Shown here one piece after another: positions 6,891 through 7,589 of a stretch of 7,589 bases of DNA. The notes under the pieces were generated by a model. That model was not told the origin of the DNA. It worked only from the letters and a program-made list of their open reading frames with translations, and did no database searches. Where the stretch lies: assembly GCA_023255235.1 (NCBI GenBank), contig JALRJA010000287.1:1-7589 (forward strand), read 5' to 3'. Both the position numbers and the translations under genes were made by a program. Every line of letters begins with the position of its first letter. The first letter of the stretch is position 1. The stretch is from Flaviramulus sp. GTDB lineage: Bacteria > Bacteroidota > Bacteroidia > Flavobacteriales > Flavobacteriaceae.

Positions 6891-7589
6891 ATGATTTTAA
6901 AACACAAAGGCATTTCTGTTTCTTATACCGATGATGGTCAAGGAATACCACTAATTTTATTACACGGTTTTTTAGAAAATAGCAGCATGTGGATTCCTTT
7001 TGTTTCAAAATTATCTAAAAACAACAGGGTTATTTGTATCGATTTATTAGGGCATGGAAAAACAGGCTGTATAGGCTATATTCACACTATGGAACTTATG
7101 GCTGAATTTGTTGACATTGTTTTAAAAAAATGCGGCATTAATAAAGCTTATTTTGCAGGTCATTCTATGGGAGGTTATGTAGCACTTGCTTATGCGGCAA
7201 AAAACCCTCAAAAAATTATCGGCCTTTGTTTAATAAACTCAACAGCAGAAGCCGATTCTGTTGAAAAAATAAAAAACAGAAACCGTGCTATTGCAGCCGT
7301 TAAAGAAAATCATAAAAAATTTATAAACTTGTCTATTTCAAATTTATTCAGACCTAAAAATAGGGTGCTTTTTAAAGCGGCCATTAAACTCATAAAAAAA
7401 GAAGCTTTACAAACGCCATTGCAAGGCATTATTGCTGCTTTAGAAGGCATGAAAATTAGACCAAACAACAGCTTTCTTTTAGAAAATAAGCCATACAAAC
7501 AACTGATGTTTATAAGTAAAAAAGACCCTGTTTTAGACTACAACAAGCTTATTAATCAAACAAAAAACAAACCCATTAGTGTTGTAGAG
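6891..7589 (+). CDS. Alpha/beta hydrolase fold protein (partial, C-terminus beyond right edge)
   Basis: Probable soluble serine hydrolase; substrate not determinable. The frame is open for 233 codons from the ATG at 6891 to the window edge. Visible alpha/beta-hydrolase marks are the oxyanion segment LLHGFLENSSMW (23-34), the strand and turn VICIDLLGHGKT (47-58), the nucleophile elbow AGHSMGGYVAL (89-99) with S92, and a probable acid D212 in FISKKDPVLDY (207-217). The catalytic histidine should lie a few residues past the edge, as family members of this sort are about 250-270 long. The cap region (about 120-195) is rich in Lys. It follows the ACT gene by 30 bases with no terminator, so co-transcription is likely, and no Shine-Dalgarno is seen. 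Esterase, MenH-like or BioH-like roles are all possible; none is supported specifically. Confidence 0.9.
   Translation, partial: MILKHKGISVSYTDDGQGIPLILLHGFLENSSMWIPFVSKLSKNNRVICIDLLGHGKTGCIGYIHTMELMAEFVDIVLKKCGINKAYFAGHSMGGYVALAYAAKNPQKIIGLCLINSTAEADSVEKIKNRNRAIAAVKENHKKFINLSISNLFRPKNRVLFKAAIKLIKKEALQTPLQGIIAALEGMKIRPNNSFLLENKPYKQLMFISKKDPVLDYNKLINQTKNKPISVVE

Noticed and set aside
7310..7498. Minus-strand 62-codon frame inside the hydrolase
   Set aside because: It is antisense to the continuous hydrolase frame, with no supporting signal.
1..7589. A defence island, mobile element or novel multi-gene system
   Set aside because: The genes are mostly core metabolic or common families with intact frames, conserved motifs and no terminal repeats, integrase, transposase or repeat array.

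Overview
The window is AT-rich DNA from a member of the Bacteroidota, most likely a marine-type Flavobacteriaceae. Four features support this: a succinate dehydrogenase of the Bacteroidota type with a five-helix cytochrome b558 subunit, a secreted protein ending in a type IX secretion (Por) sorting domain, promoters resembling the Bacteroidota -7 consensus TAnnTTTG, and starts without Shine-Dalgarno sequences. Assignment below family level is not possible from the sequence alone.

Layout. Positions 1-1342 (minus strand) hold the start of a succinate dehydrogenase operon, sdhC then sdhA. sdhA runs off the left edge, and sdhB would be expected beyond it. A well-formed promoter lies just upstream of sdhC, in the 125-base gap 1343-1467. 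Positions 1468-3288 (minus) encode a secreted multidomain zinc metalloprotease-like protein with an IPT/TIG domain, a metzincin-type HExxHxxxxxH site and a C-terminal sorting domain. A 110-base divergent promoter region (3289-3398) separates it from an M24 Xaa-Pro aminopeptidase (3399-4694, plus). That gene converges on a monofunctional aspartate kinase (4744-6066, minus), with a strong bidirectional hairpin terminator between them. A 137-base divergent region (6067-6203) containing a 16-base palindrome separates the kinase from a small two-part protein with a C-terminal ACT-like domain (6204-6860, plus). An alpha/beta hydrolase follows 30 bases later and is cut by the right edge.

How the genes relate. 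SdhC and SdhA are parts of respiratory complex II. Aspartate kinase starts the aspartate-family amino acid pathway (lysine, threonine, methionine, diaminopimelate). The divergent ACT protein is a plausible but unproven regulatory partner. The two peptidases act in different compartments, one secreted and one cytosolic, and nothing in the sequence ties them into one pathway. No gene-free stretch exceeds 300 bases. I see no tRNA, rRNA, CRISPR array, insertion sequence or phage signal. The region reads as core chromosome; the least characterised item is the ACT protein and its shared control region with aspartate kinase.
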